In this document: one piece after another, positions 12,672 through 12,875 of the stretch | Numbering within the stretch: position 1 is the first letter of the stretch | Layout of the letters: each line of letters opens with the position of its first letter | NCBI GenBank assembly: GCA_024654605.1 | Contig: JANLHH010000156.1 | Span: 1 to 12,875, forward strand | DNA length: 12,875 nucleotides | DNA from: Patescibacteria group bacterium | GTDB lineage: Bacteria; Patescibacteriota; Minisyncoccia; Phycocordibacterales; JANLHH01 | Direction: 5' to 3' | Position numbers and translations under genes: made by a program | The notes under the pieces: generated by a model | What the model was told of the DNA's origin: nothing | Databases searched by the model: none | The model's input: the letters and a program-made list of their open reading frames with translations, nothing else

Positions 12672-12875
12672 ATGCCTTCACGATTTTTTCTGGTGTCTCT
12701 CCTTATTTCCACATTCCTCTTTCCGCTTTCCGCAGGCGCCACCACCATCTCCGACCTGGAGTCCAAGATCGCCGCCCTCCTCTCTCAGATACAAACTCTT
12801 CAAAGCGAACTGCAAACACTGAAGTCAGAAGAGCCACCGACGCCGCAGGCGTCGGTGGTCTCCTCCTTCACCACC
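12672..12875 (+). CDS. Secreted coiled-coil protein, 5' part (continues beyond window)
   Basis: The frame is open to the window edge (68 codons). The N-terminus MPSRFFLVSLLISTFLFPL with SAGA after it is a good Sec signal peptide (Arg, a hydrophobic core of about 15, small residues before the likely cleavage site near residue 23). It is followed by a heptad-like segment TISDLESKIAALLSQIQ, then TLQSELQTL, and a Pro/Ser/Thr-rich linker PPTPQASVV. Many exported peptidoglycan-binding or surface proteins of Parcubacteria begin this way, but the functional domain is outside the window. The linker is encoded by a perfect 11-bp palindrome (12834-12858). The overlapping frame from the ATG at 12662 is also open but lacks signal-peptide character. 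Confidence 0.75.
   Translation, partial: MPSRFFLVSLLISTFLFPLSAGATTISDLESKIAALLSQIQTLQSELQTLKSEEPPTPQASVVSSFTT
12834..12858. repeat. Perfect palindrome inside the coding sequence
   Basis: CCACCGACGCC (12834-12844), gca, GGCGTCGGTGG (12848-12858): 11 bp perfect stem, 3-nt loop, GC-rich. It encodes the Pro-Thr-Pro-Gln-Ala-Ser linker after the coiled coil. Confidence 0.8.

Noticed and set aside
12662..12875. Open frame starting at the ATG inside TACAATG
   Set aside because: Its product is Arg/His/Pro-rich with no recognisable features. The frame from 12672 encodes a clear signal peptide and coiled coil.
1..12875. CRISPR array, transposase, toxin-antitoxin pair or phage gene
   Set aside because: No regularly spaced direct repeats and no recognisable motifs of these systems were seen. 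The paired small genes at 6189-7213 have separate terminators and no toxin-like motifs.

Overview
The window looks like a chromosomal segment of a reduced-genome bacterium of the Candidate Phyla Radiation (Patescibacteria, probably Parcubacteria-like). This is inference from pattern, not a database match. The supporting signs are shortened versions of universal proteins (UvrA without its insertion domain, UvrC without its C-terminal helix-hairpin-helix domain), many genes without Shine-Dalgarno sites, compact tRNA genes of which two lack an encoded CCA, and intergenic palindromes. All readable genes use TGA as a stop, so this is the standard bacterial code.

Layout. 1-756 is the 3' part of tgt (tRNA-guanine transglycosylase), overlapping uvrB (737-2758) by 20 nt. 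uvrA (3338-5926) and uvrC (7284-8504) follow on the same strand, so the whole UvrABC excision nuclease sits in about 8 kb. Three small unrecognised genes lie between them on the opposite strand (2815-3183, 6189-6704, 6872-7213). Each has a strong Shine-Dalgarno site and an intrinsic terminator, and two have a near-consensus promoter. Next come ddl (8574-9548) with a perfect terminator, and a 320-base gene-free stretch filled with two large palindromic elements (9654-9873). These abut the stop codon of a small minus-strand helical protein (9871-10146), which lies downstream of tRNA-Ala(UGC).

The right part holds a YgjP-like metallopeptidase (10448-11017), tRNA-Pro(CGG) inside a 22-bp perfect inverted repeat, a possible tRNA 5'-half remnant, and tRNA-Pro(GGG). 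A Zincin_1-type metallopeptidase starts one nucleotide after the last base of tRNA-Pro(GGG). A HAD-IB phosphatase and the start of a secreted coiled-coil protein that runs off the window complete it.

The most unusual signals are the tRNA-Pro region (tRNA joined directly to an mRNA start; tRNA inside a long perfect stem), a 21-bp repeat that coincides with the stop codons of two unrelated genes, and apparent leaderless transcription in which the -10 box itself contains a decoy ATG. The interleaving of orphan minus-strand cassettes with a stripped-down UvrABC set is also notable. No CRISPR array, transposase or phage gene is visible.
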